Below, one piece after another: positions 1 through 7,578 of a stretch of DNA of 10,984 bases. Numbering within the stretch: the first letter of the stretch is position 1; each line of letters starts with the position of its first letter. A program made the position numbers and the translations under genes. The notes beneath the pieces are model-generated. The model was not told where the DNA came from and searched no databases. It saw only the letters and a program-made list of their open reading frames with translations. Source of the stretch: Holophagaceae bacterium (lineage in GTDB: Bacteria > Acidobacteriota > Holophagae > Holophagales > Holophagaceae); the NCBI GenBank assembly GCA_003158505.1, contig PMJK01000094.1:10560-21543 (forward strand). The letters run 5' to 3'.

Positions 1-2409
1 CGGGCCGCGCCGGTGCTGGAGATCGCGCTCACCATGCGGGGCAAGGGCACCGAGTCGGAAACCCCCATGTGCGGGGTGCCGCACTTCGCCCTGGAGTCCT
101 ACCTGCCGAAGCTGCTGGCGGCGGGGTTCTCGGCGGCCATCGCCGAACCCACGGCCAGGCCCGAGGAGGTGAAGGGGCTGCTGCCCCGGGCCATCAAGCG
201 CATCATCACGCCGGGCACCTGGCTGGACGATGACGCACGCTGGCTCTGCGCTCTCCATCGGACCGGGCGTACCTGGGGTCTGGCCCTGCTGCAGCTGGCC
301 TCCGGCGCTCTGAGGGTGCTGCCGGGCGAGGGGGACGAGGCCCTACGCGGCACCCTGGAGCGCCTGGGTCCCCAGGAGTTGATCCTCGCAGAAGGCGCCG
401 AGGACATCGCGGATCTCGATGCCGCCCGCACCCGGCTCCCCGCCTGGCGCTTCGAAGCTACTCGCGCCAAGCAGCAAGTCCTGGCCTTCTTCGGATGGCA
501 GCATCTCGAAGGCGTGGGCCTGGATCCCTATCCTGCCGCCCTCGGCGCCCTGGCGGCCCTGCTCGATCACGTGGAGGCCACACAAAAGGGCCGTCCCGCC
601 CACCTCCAGGGCGTGTCGCTGGAACTGGGCGCGGCCGGACCCCTGCTAGATGCCACCAGCGCCCGTCATCTCGAGGTCTTCGCCAATGGTCTGGATGGCG
701 GCCGGAGTGGATCGCTCCTCGCCCTCCTGGACCAGTGCCGGACCCGCATGGGGTCGCGCCTGCTGAAGGCCTGGCTGGAGCGGCCCCTGGTGGATCGCCG
801 GGCTCTGGAGACTCGCTGGTCCCAGGTGGCATGGCTCACGGAGGACCGCCGTCGCGCGCCCATCCAGACCCTGCTCGCCCAAGTGCCGGACTTGGATCGC
901 CTGCTGGGCCGGGTGGCCCTGGGGCTGGCCACGCCACCGGAATTGGCCCAACTGCGCGAGGGCCTGGCGGTACTTCAGAACCTGCCGGCCCGCATCCAGG
1001 ACGAGGGCTGGGCCCCCGAGGTGGCGGATCTCGGCCTTTGGCCAGAAGCCACGCCGCTCTGCACCTCTCTGCTCGGTGAACTCCAGCGCTGTCTGGCAGA
1101 GGCACCGCCCCTGGATCTGGAGAAGGGTGGTGCCATCCGTGCAGGCGTGGACGCGGAGCTGGACGCCGTGCGCCGCCTGGCCCGGGACGCCAAGCAGGTG
1201 ATGCTGGAACTGGAAGAGGACGAACGGCGGGCCAGCGGGATCCAGAGCCTGAAGATCAAGTACAACCGGGTGTTCGGCTACTACTTCGAGATCACCAAGT
1301 CCAACCTGGGCGCCGTGCCGCCGCACTTCTTGCGCAAGCAGACTCTGGCCAATGCCGAGCGCTTCACCACCGAAAAGCTGGTGGCCTTCGAACAGAGGCT
1401 GCTGAGCGCCGAAAGCGACCAGGCCCGGCTGGAAGCCACCCAGTTCCAGCGCCTGCTGGCCCTGGTGCTGGACCATCGTGCGGACCTCACGGGCCTGGCG
1501 AGGGCCGTGGCCGCCCTGGACGTATGGTCGGCCCTGGCGGAGCGGGCGCGGATGTCGGGCTGGTCGCGGCCCGAACTGGGCGAGGAGCGGGAACTGGTGC
1601 TGGCCTCGGCCCGCCATCCCATGCTGGAAGCGCGCTTGGGCCGGGAGTGCATCCCCAACGATCTGCAGTTCTCCGCCACGCAGCCCATGGCCGTGGTGAC
1701 GGGCCCTAACATGGGCGGCAAGTCCACCTTCCTGCGCACGGCGGCCCTGCTGGTGGTGCTGGCCCAGACCGGTTCCTTCGTGCCCGCAGAGCTCATGCGC
1801 TTCGGGCTGGTGGACCGGATCTTCACGCGCATCGGCGCCTCGGATCAGCTGGCCAAGGGGCAGTCCACCTTCATGGTGGAGATGACGGAGACGGCGCGGA
1901 TCCTCAACCAGGCCACCGCCGCCAGCCTGGTGATCCTGGACGAGATCGGGCGCGGCACCTCCACCCGGGATGGGCTCGCCCTGGCCGAGGCCATCGCCCT
2001 GTTCCTCCGCGACCTCAAGGGTGGCGCGCCCCGAACCCTGTTCGCCACCCACTACTTCGAGATGACCAAGCTGGCGGACGACTCGCGTGTCCAGAATCTC
2101 CATGTGGAAGTGCAGGAGTGGGAAGACCAGCTGCACTTCCTTCACCGGGTGGCCCCGGGCCCGGCCGACCGCAGCTACGGCATCCAAGTGGCCCGCCTGG
2201 CGGGCCTGCCGAAATCCGTCATTCAGAAGGCCCAACGCTTATTGGCCCAGGCGCCCGAAGGTCCGCCCCGGGCGCCCATGCCCAGTCAGCCCGCCTTGCC
2301 GCTATTTGAAGTGGAACCCGATGGTCTGCGCGCCGAGCTGGAGGCCCTCGACCTGAACCGGATGACGCCCCTGGAAGCATTGAACTGGATCTCAGCGAGG
2401 CGCCAATGA
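1..2409 (+). CDS. mutS: DNA mismatch repair protein MutS (5' end outside window)
   Basis: MutS binds mismatches and small loops as a dimer and uses ATP to recruit the downstream repair machinery. The reading frame is open from base 1. The visible 802 residues begin at about residue 46 of E. coli MutS (LEIALTMRG matches LDISLTKRG), so the mismatch-wedging Phe-x-Glu motif lies outside the window. The GTG at 13 is internal, not a start. The ATPase domain is complete: Walker A GPNMGGKST at visible residues 568-576 (nt 1702-1728), Walker B LVILDE ending near residue 648 followed by GRGTST, and the FATHYFEM switch region. QPALPLF at nt 2287-2307 resembles a sliding-clamp-binding motif (Qxx-L-x-LF), and the tail MTPLEALNWI is typical of MutS C termini. 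The stop overlaps the next gene's ATG, suggesting co-transcription. The family assignment is very secure. Confidence 0.97.
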   Translation, partial: RAAPVLEIALTMRGKGTESETPMCGVPHFALESYLPKLLAAGFSAAIAEPTARPEEVKGLLPRAIKRIITPGTWLDDDARWLCALHRTGRTWGLALLQLASGALRVLPGEGDEALRGTLERLGPQELILAEGAEDIADLDAARTRLPAWRFEATRAKQQVLAFFGWQHLEGVGLDPYPAALGALAALLDHVEATQKGRPAHLQGVSLELGAAGPLLDATSARHLEVFANGLDGGRSGSLLALLDQCRTRMGSRLLKAWLERPLVDRRALETRWSQVAWLTEDRRRAPIQTLLAQVPDLDRLLGRVALGLATPPELAQLREGLAVLQNLPARIQDEGWAPEVADLGLWPEATPLCTSLLGELQRCLAEAPPLDLEKGGAIRAGVDAELDAVRRLARDAKQVMLELEEDERRASGIQSLKIKYNRVFGYYFEITKSNLGAVPPHFLRKQTLANAERFTTEKLVAFEQRLLSAESDQARLEATQFQRLLALVLDHRADLTGLARAVAALDVWSALAERARMSGWSRPELGEERELVLASARHPMLEARLGRECIPNDLQFSATQPMAVVTGPNMGGKSTFLRTAALLVVLAQTGSFVPAELMRFGLVDRIFTRIGASDQLAKGQSTFMVEMTETARILNQATAASLVILDEIGRGTSTRDGLALAEAIALFLRDLKGGAPRTLFATHYFEMTKLADDSRVQNLHVEVQEWEDQLHFLHRVAPGPADRSYGIQVARLAGLPKSVIQKAQRLLAQAPEGPPRAPMPSQPALPLFEVEPDGLRAELEALDLNRMTPLEALNWISARRQ

Positions 2410-2882
2410 GTGTTCCCAGCCACCCCATCCGCCGCAAGGACCGAGAACTGAGCGAGGCGGAGGCCCTGGACATTCTCCGGGAGGCTGAATGGGGCGTGCT
2501 CGCCACGGTGGACGAGGCCGGGTGGCCCTACGCCGTTCCTGTGAACCATGCAGTGGTGGGAGGGGACCTGATCATCCATTGCGCCACCGTGGGCCACAAG
2601 CTGGCCAACCTGGCCTTCAATCCGAAGGTCTCCTACTGCGCCGTCACCCAGGCTGAGACCCTGCCCTTGGAACTCTCCACCCGCTATGCGAGCGTCATCA
2701 TCTTCGGCCGGGGAGAACTGCTCACGGACGAGGGGGAGAAGCGCGCGGCCCTCCGGGCCCTGGGCCTGCGCTTCGCGGCAGCTCACGCCGACCTGGTGGA
2801 CCGGGAGATCGACAAGGATCTCTTCCGCACGGTGGTGGTGCGCATCCGCATCGAGCGGGCCACGGGGAAAGCGCACCGGTGA
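2406..2882 (+). CDS. NimA-like flavin-binding protein, pyridoxamine 5'-phosphate oxidase family
   Basis: This 158-residue protein matches the Nim / Pyridox_ox_2 type of the split-barrel flavin-binding fold. The pattern I recognise is an N-terminal R-R-K-D-R-E-L-S segment (residues 9-16), then WGVLATVDEAGWPYAVPVN (29-47), IIHCATVGHKL (56-66), NPKVSYCAV (72-80), and TRYASVIIFGRGEL (92-105). Nim proteins bind a flavin, and some reduce 5-nitroimidazoles to harmless amines; many family members have no known substrate. Here only a cytoplasmic flavin-dependent role is supported. The ATG overlaps the mutS stop (ATGA), and a GAGG lies six bases upstream inside mutS, so the start is well supported and translation is probably coupled. 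No signal peptide is seen. Resistance to nitroimidazoles should not be assumed from homology. Confidence 0.88.
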   Translation: MSVPSHPIRRKDRELSEAEALDILREAEWGVLATVDEAGWPYAVPVNHAVVGGDLIIHCATVGHKLANLAFNPKVSYCAVTQAETLPLELSTRYASVIIFGRGELLTDEGEKRAALRALGLRFAAAHADLVDREIDKDLFRTVVVRIRIERATGKAHR

Positions 2883-2927
2883 AGGCGGAATCTGCATGGT
2901 TTTGGGGTCTGAGCCTAGACTTTGGGC

Positions 2928-3242
2928 ATGCCTCCTCCTCTCAGCAAGACTCGCATCCGTGTCGCCTGGGCCATTGCGCTCACGATGGATGCGATCCAGC
3001 TGGGCACAGCACCCGCCGAGCTTGGGGGTCCCCCGGTATGGTTCATCGAGGGTGCCGTGGATCTCGTCACCATGGCAGCGCTCTGGGCCGTCGTTGGCTT
3101 CCACTGGGCCTTCCTGCCCTCCTTTGCCACCAAGCTCCTGCCTTTTGTGGACATCGCGCCCACCTGGACCCTGGCGGTGTTTCTGGCCACCCGGGGACGT
3201 AGTGAACCGGACTTGCCCCTGCCTCCGAAGGTCGTGAATTGA
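2928..3242 (+). CDS. small conserved-looking membrane protein, function unknown
   Basis: The product is 104 residues with hydrophobic stretches near residues 11-30 (VAWAIALTMDAIQLGTAP), 36-58 (around FIEGAVDLVTMAALWAVVGF) and 64-88 (around FVDIAPTWTLAVFLATR), followed by a polar proline-rich tail. It is probably an inner-membrane protein with two or three helices. The layout RIRVAWAIAL..DAIQLG..FLPSF..PTWTLAVF resembles a family of small uncharacterised membrane proteins that I recall from many bacteria, but I cannot name a function. I chose ATG 2928 over the in-frame TTG six bases upstream. Neither has a clear ribosome-binding site, so the start is uncertain and may be leaderless. It follows the Nim-like gene by 45 bases on the same strand and could be the last gene of the mutS transcript. 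Confidence 0.7.
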   Translation: MPPPLSKTRIRVAWAIALTMDAIQLGTAPAELGGPPVWFIEGAVDLVTMAALWAVVGFHWAFLPSFATKLLPFVDIAPTWTLAVFLATRGRSEPDLPLPPKVVN

Positions 3243-3292
3243 CGCCAGGCGTGAAGGGTCTTGGCGGCGTGTTCCTCCATGCGGAGGGTCTG

Positions 3293-3312
3293 GTAGCGGC
3301 CCGAGGCCCTAC
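3293..3312. terminator. weak hairpin between convergent genes
   Basis: GTAG-C-GGCC / CGA / GGCC-CTAC forms an eight-pair stem with one bulged C and a three-base loop. It lies where the plus-strand mutS group meets the minus-strand group and overlaps the stop codon of the gene ending at 3309. There is no T-run on either side, so it is not a classical intrinsic terminator. It could be a weak bidirectional stop, or chance in GC-rich DNA. Confidence 0.22.
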
Positions 3313-3893
3313 TCCACTTGGATGCGTTGCACCCCTCCGCCATCGAAGGTGGCTGACACCAGGGCCCCTCCGGGATAGCGGCATTGGATCCTCGTGGTGC
3401 CGAATACTTTGGTGATGTTGACAGAGGGTGCCTTGGAAGGCTCGGCAGCGACGCCATTCTCCGTAGCCGGCTCATCCTCACTTCGGTGCCGGTGGTGGTG
3501 GTTGCCCACCGGTGCCTCGGCGGGAAGGGCCCCCAACCGGGGCCGCCACGTGCGAGTCGCCTGGAGGAACTGATCCTCCGTGGGGTGGGCCTGATGGAGG
3601 CCGGAATTGGCCCGGTACAGTGCCCTCGCGCCGTCGTCCGTCTGCAGTTGACCTACCAAGGTCCGGAACCGCTCCCAGTCCTTCTGCACCAAGCCCTTGG
3701 CGAAGCCCTCCACGCGCTTCTCGAAGGCCTTGGGATCCTTCTTGATCATGTTTCCCAGAATGACTCCGCCCACGGCGCAGGTGACCAGAGCGAGGAGGGC
3801 GGCGATGCCGCATCCCAGCAACACCTTCATGCCCGTTCCGAGCCCCTTCTTCTGGGGGGGAAGGCCGCTGTTGTCCCAGGAGGCATCGACCAT
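3309..3893 (-). CDS. single-pass membrane protein, function unknown
   Basis: I do not recognise this 194-residue protein. It has a polar, lysine-containing N terminus (residues 1-22), one strongly hydrophobic segment at about 24-49 (VLLGCGIAALLALVTCAVGG), then a charged region IKKDPKAFEKRVEGFAKGL that looks helical. A low-complexity linker follows with a histidine cluster (GNHHHRHRS, about residue 129) and acidic/alanine-rich sequence. The C-terminal 40 residues (SVNITKVFGTTRIQCRYPGG onward) look like beta strands. The expected topology is a short cytoplasmic N terminus with the bulk outside the membrane. The start is supported by AAAGGA five bases before the ATG. Only nine bases separate it from the upstream LOG-family gene, so the two are probably co-transcribed, although this gene is GC-rich and the LOG gene is not. 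The histidine stretch reads as a proline run in another frame, so a sequencing or frame error there is possible but not needed. Confidence 0.7.
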   Translation of the reverse strand: MVDASWDNSGLPPQKKGLGTGMKVLLGCGIAALLALVTCAVGGVILGNMIKKDPKAFEKRVEGFAKGLVQKDWERFRTLVGQLQTDDGARALYRANSGLHQAHPTEDQFLQATRTWRPRLGALPAEAPVGNHHHRHRSEDEPATENGVAAEPSKAPSVNITKVFGTTRIQCRYPGGALVSATFDGGGVQRIQVE

Positions 3894-3902
3894 GGTGTTC
3901 CT

Positions 3903-4502
3903 TTAGGATTCCGTCTGCTCAATCCATTTTGTTACGACCGGCGGCACATAACCCTGGAACCGATCCAGCAACGTTTCAGGATTGCTCTCTATGAGCAGCA
4001 TTGAGCCATGTGCCTGTTTGACGAACTGTTCTGCGGCCGCGTGGTCTAGAAAAGTGATCAGCGAGTCGAAATATCCCTCGACGTTTAGCAGGCCGCAAGG
4101 CTTGTCATGAATGCCGAGTTGTGCCCAGGTCCAAACCTCGAAAAGCTCTTCAAGCGTTCCGATCCCTCCCGGCAAGGCGATGAAACCATCGGAAAGCTCA
4201 GCCATCATCGATTTCCGGTCATGCATTGATCGGGTGACGTACAGCTCGGTTAGATTCTTGTGGGCGATTTCCTTGCGTGCCAGTGCCTCGGGGATGACTC
4301 CCACGGCTTGGCCCCCGAGTTGAAGGACGGTATCGGCCAACATCCCCATGATTCCCACACTGGCGCCGCCATAGACCAGCCTGATGTTCCGGTCGACTAG
4401 GGACTTGGCCAGCCTTCGGGCGGTGATCGAGTAGGCTTCGAGTCGGCCTGGGCTGGAGCCACAGTAGACGCAAATGCTTTTGATGGTCCTGGTTGGTTTC
4501 AT
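3903..4502 (-). CDS. LOG-family protein (lysine decarboxylase-like fold), probable nucleoside 5'-monophosphate phosphoribohydrolase
   Basis: This is a 199-residue Rossmann-fold protein of the TIGR00730 / LOG type. Family members often carry the name 'lysine decarboxylase', but characterised ones remove the base from nucleoside monophosphates, including cytokinin ribotides. The diagnostic motifs are present: ICVYCGSSPG (10-19), LVYGGASVGIMG (42-53), SMHDRKSMM (92-100, the M-x-x-R-K motif) and PGGIGTLEELFEVWTWAQLG (111-130) with the catalytic-site glutamates. The length is normal for the family. I chose ATG 4502 because the 22 residues before it in the open frame do not resemble the family start; a GAGGCAGG lies roughly 9-13 bases upstream. 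The base composition is visibly less GC-rich than in the flanking genes. It sits 20 bases after a small membrane protein and nine before the next gene. The physiological substrate is unknown. Confidence 0.92.
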   Translation of the reverse strand: MKPTRTIKSICVYCGSSPGRLEAYSITARRLAKSLVDRNIRLVYGGASVGIMGMLADTVLQLGGQAVGVIPEALARKEIAHKNLTELYVTRSMHDRKSMMAELSDGFIALPGGIGTLEELFEVWTWAQLGIHDKPCGLLNVEGYFDSLITFLDHAAAEQFVKQAHGSMLLIESNPETLLDRFQGYVPPVVTKWIEQTES

Positions 4503-4522
4503 GAGTAGTGGCCTGCCTCTAG

Positions 4523-4759
4523 CTATTGGGAAGAGAGGAGGAATGACCCGAGCAGGACCACTGCGCAAGAAAGATCAAGGACAATGAAGGAAAGGACCCA
4601 TTTCCAATAACGTGCCGGATCTGATGATTTTAGGATCCGGCCTTGGTTGGTATAGAACATGCCCGTAACCAGTGTGATGGCGATGTAGACAAACAGACCA
4701 ATCACGATGACCGCCAGCGGCCAGTTGTGTTGGAGATGATCCAGAAATCTCGGATTCAT
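4523..4759 (-). CDS. small two-helix membrane protein, function unknown
   Basis: From ATG 4759 this is a 78-residue protein with two clear membrane segments, about residues 14-34 (PLAVIVIGLFVYIAITLVTG) and 54-75 (WVLSFIVLDLSCAVVLLGSF). A polar loop, FYTNQGRILKSSDPARYWKW, joins them. No known family comes to mind. The frame stays open to another ATG at 4867, which would add 36 residues (FVKFQIRVALSCRAG and so on). That extension does not look membrane-like or compositionally convincing, and neither start has a good ribosome-binding site, so the N terminus is uncertain. The gene precedes the LOG-family gene by 20 bases in the same direction and shares its lower GC content, which suggests the two travel together. 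Confidence 0.6.
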   Translation of the reverse strand: MNPRFLDHLQHNWPLAVIVIGLFVYIAITLVTGMFYTNQGRILKSSDPARYWKWVLSFIVLDLSCAVVLLGSFLLSSQ

Positions 4760-4937
4760 AGGGAAGCCCAGGTGGCCCAATGGATGAAGCCAACCGGCCC
4801 GACAGCTAAGAGCGACTCTGATTTGGAATTTGACGAATCGGTCCGTGGCAAGAGTGGGTTCGTCCATGTGAGAGGGTGGTGATCATTCTGGCAACCAAGC
4901 AATGACAAGTCTGTGGTTTTTTGAAATTCGGACGGAA

Positions 4938-4963
4938 CCAAAAATGTCAGGGTGGAATCCTGA
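4938..4963 (-). terminator. candidate intrinsic terminator after the ABC importer operon
   Basis: On the minus strand, just past the ATPase gene stop at 4973, TCAGG / ATTCCAC / CCTGA forms a five-pair stem with a seven-base loop, followed by CATTTTTGG with five Ts. The stem is short, so this is a modest candidate. Its position, between the end of a tightly packed operon and a differently composed gene pair, is right for a terminator. Confidence 0.4.
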
Positions 4964-4972
4964 AGCCGCGAT

Positions 4973-5764
4973 CTAATCCACCGCCGCGCCCCGGAATTCA
5001 TCCTGGTTGTGGCGGCTCTGCTCCTCCATGAGCAACGCGCTCAGTTCCTTTTTCAGGGCGTTGAAGGCGGGGCTGGCCACGTCGCGGGGGCGGGGCAGGT
5101 CGATGGCCAGGTCGCGCTTGAGGGTGCCGGGTCGGTAGGTCATCACCACGGTGCGGTCGGCGAGATAGAGAGCCTCCTCGATGCTGTGGGTGACGAAGAG
5201 GATGGTCTTCTCCAGCTCGGTCCACAGCCGCAGCAGCTCATCCTGCAGGTTGCGGCGAGTGAGGGCGTCCAGGGCGCCGAAGGGCTCGTCCATGAGCAGG
5301 ATGGGCGAGTCGATCGCCAGCACCCGGGCGATGGCCACGCGCTGGCGCATGCCGCCGCTCAGGTCCTTGGGGTAGCGCTTCCTGAACTCTTCGAGATGGA
5401 GCATGGCGAGCAGGCCATTCACTTTCTCCTGGATAGTGAGCTTGGGCTCCTTCTTGATCTGCAGACCGAAGGCGATGTTCTGCTCCACGGTCATCCAGGG
5501 GAACAGCGCGTACTCCTGGAAGACCATGCCGCGGTCGGGGCCCGGATCCGTGATGATCGACCCATCCACGGTGATGGTGCCGGTTGTGGGCGGACTGAAC
5601 CCGGCCACCGCATTGAGCAGGGTGGACTTGCCGCAGCCGGAGGGCCCCAGTAGGCAAACGAACTCGCCTTGCCTGATTTCCAGATCGATGGCCTCGAGGG
5701 CGCAGACCTCCTGGCCCCCGCTATGGAAGACCTTGCCTACATCATGGATGGAGATGTGACTCAT
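4973..5764 (-). CDS. ABC transporter ATP-binding protein, NitT/TauT (nitrate/sulfonate/taurine) type
   Basis: This 263-residue cytoplasmic ATPase powers the importer encoded with it. All nucleotide-binding elements are present: Walker A GPSGCGKST (40-48), Q-loop VFQEYALFPWMTVEQN (Gln83), signature LSGGMRQR (135-142), Walker B ILLMDEPFGALD with Asp159 and Glu160, and H-loop FVTHSIEEAL with His193. The FPWMTVEQNIAFGL stretch is characteristic of the SsuB/TauB/NrtD group. The length is typical for a stand-alone subunit, with no fused regulatory domain. I chose ATG 5764, which overlaps the permease stop (ATGA) and has GGAG five bases upstream, over an in-frame ATG at 5788. The substrate cannot be read from this subunit. 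Confidence 0.95.
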   Translation of the reverse strand: MSHISIHDVGKVFHSGGQEVCALEAIDLEIRQGEFVCLLGPSGCGKSTLLNAVAGFSPPTTGTITVDGSIITDPGPDRGMVFQEYALFPWMTVEQNIAFGLQIKKEPKLTIQEKVNGLLAMLHLEEFRKRYPKDLSGGMRQRVAIARVLAIDSPILLMDEPFGALDALTRRNLQDELLRLWTELEKTILFVTHSIEEALYLADRTVVMTYRPGTLKRDLAIDLPRPRDVASPAFNALKKELSALLMEEQSRHNQDEFRGAAVD

Positions 5765-6591
5765 CCCTGCTCCAGGCCGCGATGCCACTTAAGCAGGTAC
5801 GAACTGAGGCGGCTCATGGCGGTATCGATGCCCAGGCCCAGCAGGCCGATGGTGAACATGCCCGCGATGATCTTGTCGGACCACAGGTACTCGCGGGCCT
5901 CGAGGATGCGGTAGCCCAGGCCGTTGTTCACCGCGATCATCTCGGAGACGATCACCACGATGAAGGCCGTGCCCATGCCGATTCTCGCTCCCGTGAAGAT
6001 GAAGGGCGTGGCCGCCGGGAGGATGATCCGGGTGAACTGCGTCCATCGCGAGGCGCCCAGGTTGCGGCCCACGCGGAGGTAGATGCTGTCCACGTTCTGC
6101 ACCCCGGTGACAGTGTTCATCAGCACCGGGAAGAAGGCGCCGATGGCGATGAGGAAGATGGCGGGCGGATTGCCCAGACCGAACCAGAGGATGGACAGGG
6201 GGATGTAGGCGATGGGCGGGATGGGCCGCAGCACCTGGATGAGCGGGTTGAAGAGGCCGTAGACCAGGCGGCTATAGCCCATGACCAGGCCCAGGGGCAG
6301 GGCCAGGCCGGCGCCGATGATGAAGCCCGTCAGCACCCGGTAGAGGCTTCCGGCGGCATCCTGGATCAGCTCGCCGGAAAGACACCACTTCAGATAGGAA
6401 CCCTGGGCCGGATCGAAGGCCTCGCCGGGACGAAGGTAGGCCCACCACTTGACGAGCACCTGCATGGGCGAAGGCAGGATGGTGGCATTCACCCACCCCT
6501 TCGAGGACAGCAGCTGCCAGAGGGCGAGCACCGCCAGCGGGACGAGGAGGCCGGAGGCGGCGTGTCGGTAGCCCTTCATTCTCCGGCTCAC
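5761..6591 (-). CDS. ABC transporter permease, NitT/TauT (SsuC/TauC-like) type
   Basis: This 276-residue inner-membrane subunit forms the transport channel. It has about six hydrophobic segments, starting with LLVPLAVLALWQLL at residues 15-28. The cytoplasmic coupling loop with the EAA-type motif is seen at about 178-205 (NLGASRWTQFTRIILPAATP). The family pattern LPSPMQVLVKWW near residue 39 and RPIPPIAYIPLSILWFGLG at 122-140 are typical of SsuC/TauC relatives. The start is probably the GTG at 6591, which overlaps the stop of the binding-protein gene (GTGA) and has GAAGGTGAA directly upstream. An in-frame ATG at 6579 is the alternative. It is translationally coupled at both ends, to the binding protein before it and the ATPase after it. 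Confidence 0.94.
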   Translation of the reverse strand: MSRRMKGYRHAASGLLVPLAVLALWQLLSSKGWVNATILPSPMQVLVKWWAYLRPGEAFDPAQGSYLKWCLSGELIQDAAGSLYRVLTGFIIGAGLALPLGLVMGYSRLVYGLFNPLIQVLRPIPPIAYIPLSILWFGLGNPPAIFLIAIGAFFPVLMNTVTGVQNVDSIYLRVGRNLGASRWTQFTRIILPAATPFIFTGARIGMGTAFIVVIVSEMIAVNNGLGYRILEAREYLWSDKIIAGMFTIGLLGLGIDTAMSRLSSYLLKWHRGLEQG

Positions 6592-7550
6592 TTCACCTTC
6601 AACTGTCGCTTGGCCTCCGTGAGGAGATCGAGCTTCACCCAGTCGCCAGCCTTGGGCGGGTTGGCCATCCTGCCCACGCCGTACTTGGCCATGAGGTCCG
6701 TGGTGATCTGCACATGCTGCACGGTGATGTCATAGCTGAAGGGCGAATTGCCGATGGCGTCCTGGTAGTCCTCGGCGCTGATCTGGTTCTTGAACATCAC
6801 TTCGCGGACGTACTTCTCCGCTGCCTTCGGCTCGTCGATGAACTTCCTGGTGGCCTCCACGAAGCAGAGCAGGAAGCGCTGGGCCACGTCGCGGCGCTCC
6901 CGGTAGAGCTTCTCGGTGATGACCAGGGCCCGGATGGGCTCGCCGATGGGCGTGTCATAGGGCTTCAGCAGCTCCACGCCGAATTTCCGGTGGATGGCCT
7001 GGGAGCTGTAGGGTTCGCTCTGGCACATGGCGTCGATGTTCTTCGACATCAAGGCCTGGTTCAGGTCCGCAAAGGGCATGTAGAGCACCAGCACGTCCTT
7101 GCCGGGCTTGTCGGACCAGGAGAGCCCAGCCTTGGCCAGCTCCGCCAGCAGCAGCACCTCCTGGGCGCCGCCCCGGGCCACACCGACCTTCTTCCCTTTG
7201 AGATCCTTCAACGATTTGATGCCGGAACCTGAGCCCACCACCACGCGGGCCCCGCCTCGGGCGAAGCCCGCCACCACGTAGATGGGAACCCCGGCTGCCC
7301 GGCCCGCGATGGCCGCGTCCAGGGCCGCGGCGCTGGCATCGATCTCGCCGGCCACGATGGCGGGGTTGATATCGATGCCCTTGGGAAAGACGCGCTCCTC
7401 GATCCTCAGCCGGTACTTCGGCGCCAGTTCCTTCATGTAGGACACGGCGCCGTAGTGGGCGAACTTGAGGTTGCCAAGGCGCACCAGATCCTGCCCGGAT
7501 AGGCCCAGAGCCGACAGGACGAGCGCCGAGAACAGGGCCTTCACGCGCAT
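6588..7550 (-). CDS. periplasmic substrate-binding protein of a NitT/TauT-type ABC importer
   Basis: The product is 320 residues with a signal peptide MRVKALFSALVLSALGLSG (about 1-19). No lipobox cysteine is present, so a soluble periplasmic protein is expected. The fold pattern is that of the SsuA / NMT1-THI5-like group: LGNLKFAHYGAVSYMKELAP, an early VAGEIDASAAALDAAIAGRA segment where the ligand pocket forms, then IKSLKDLKGKKVGVARGGAQE, and a second-lobe NIDAMCQSEPYSSQA. Family members carry nitrate, sulfonates, taurine or thiamine precursors; I cannot tell which applies here. ATG 7550 is preferred over an in-frame ATG at 7577 because GGAG lies six bases upstream and the signal peptide starts there. 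It follows the methyltransferase gene by 28 bases and overlaps the permease gene. Confidence 0.92.
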   Translation of the reverse strand: MRVKALFSALVLSALGLSGQDLVRLGNLKFAHYGAVSYMKELAPKYRLRIEERVFPKGIDINPAIVAGEIDASAAALDAAIAGRAAGVPIYVVAGFARGGARVVVGSGSGIKSLKDLKGKKVGVARGGAQEVLLLAELAKAGLSWSDKPGKDVLVLYMPFADLNQALMSKNIDAMCQSEPYSSQAIHRKFGVELLKPYDTPIGEPIRALVITEKLYRERRDVAQRFLLCFVEATRKFIDEPKAAEKYVREVMFKNQISAEDYQDAIGNSPFSYDITVQHVQITTDLMAKYGVGRMANPPKAGDWVKLDLLTEAKRQLKVK

Positions 7551-7578
7551 GCCGAACTCCGGGTGGGATGACGTCATT

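Noticed and set aside
646..2235. 529-residue open frame antisense to mutS
   Set aside because: GC-rich codon bias in mutS suppresses stops on the opposite strand; the translation is low-complexity and has no recognisable motif.
2286..3104. 272-residue minus-strand open frame across the Nim-like gene
   Set aside because: It is antisense to a gene with clear family motifs and has no recognisable content.
3903..4502. Lysine decarboxylase as the function of the LOG-family protein
   Set aside because: The PGGxGTxxE motif marks phosphoribohydrolases; the decarboxylase name is a historical misannotation.
4760..4867. Upstream ATG extension of the 78-residue membrane protein
   Set aside because: The added 36 residues look like translated leader and lack a ribosome-binding site, though this start is not excluded.
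4760..4937. Possible promoter for the small membrane protein and LOG gene (TTGTCA, 17 bases, TGATCA on the minus strand)
   Set aside because: The second hexamer is a poor match to TATAAT and AT-richer sequence gives such pairs by chance; a promoter is likely in this gap but I cannot place it.
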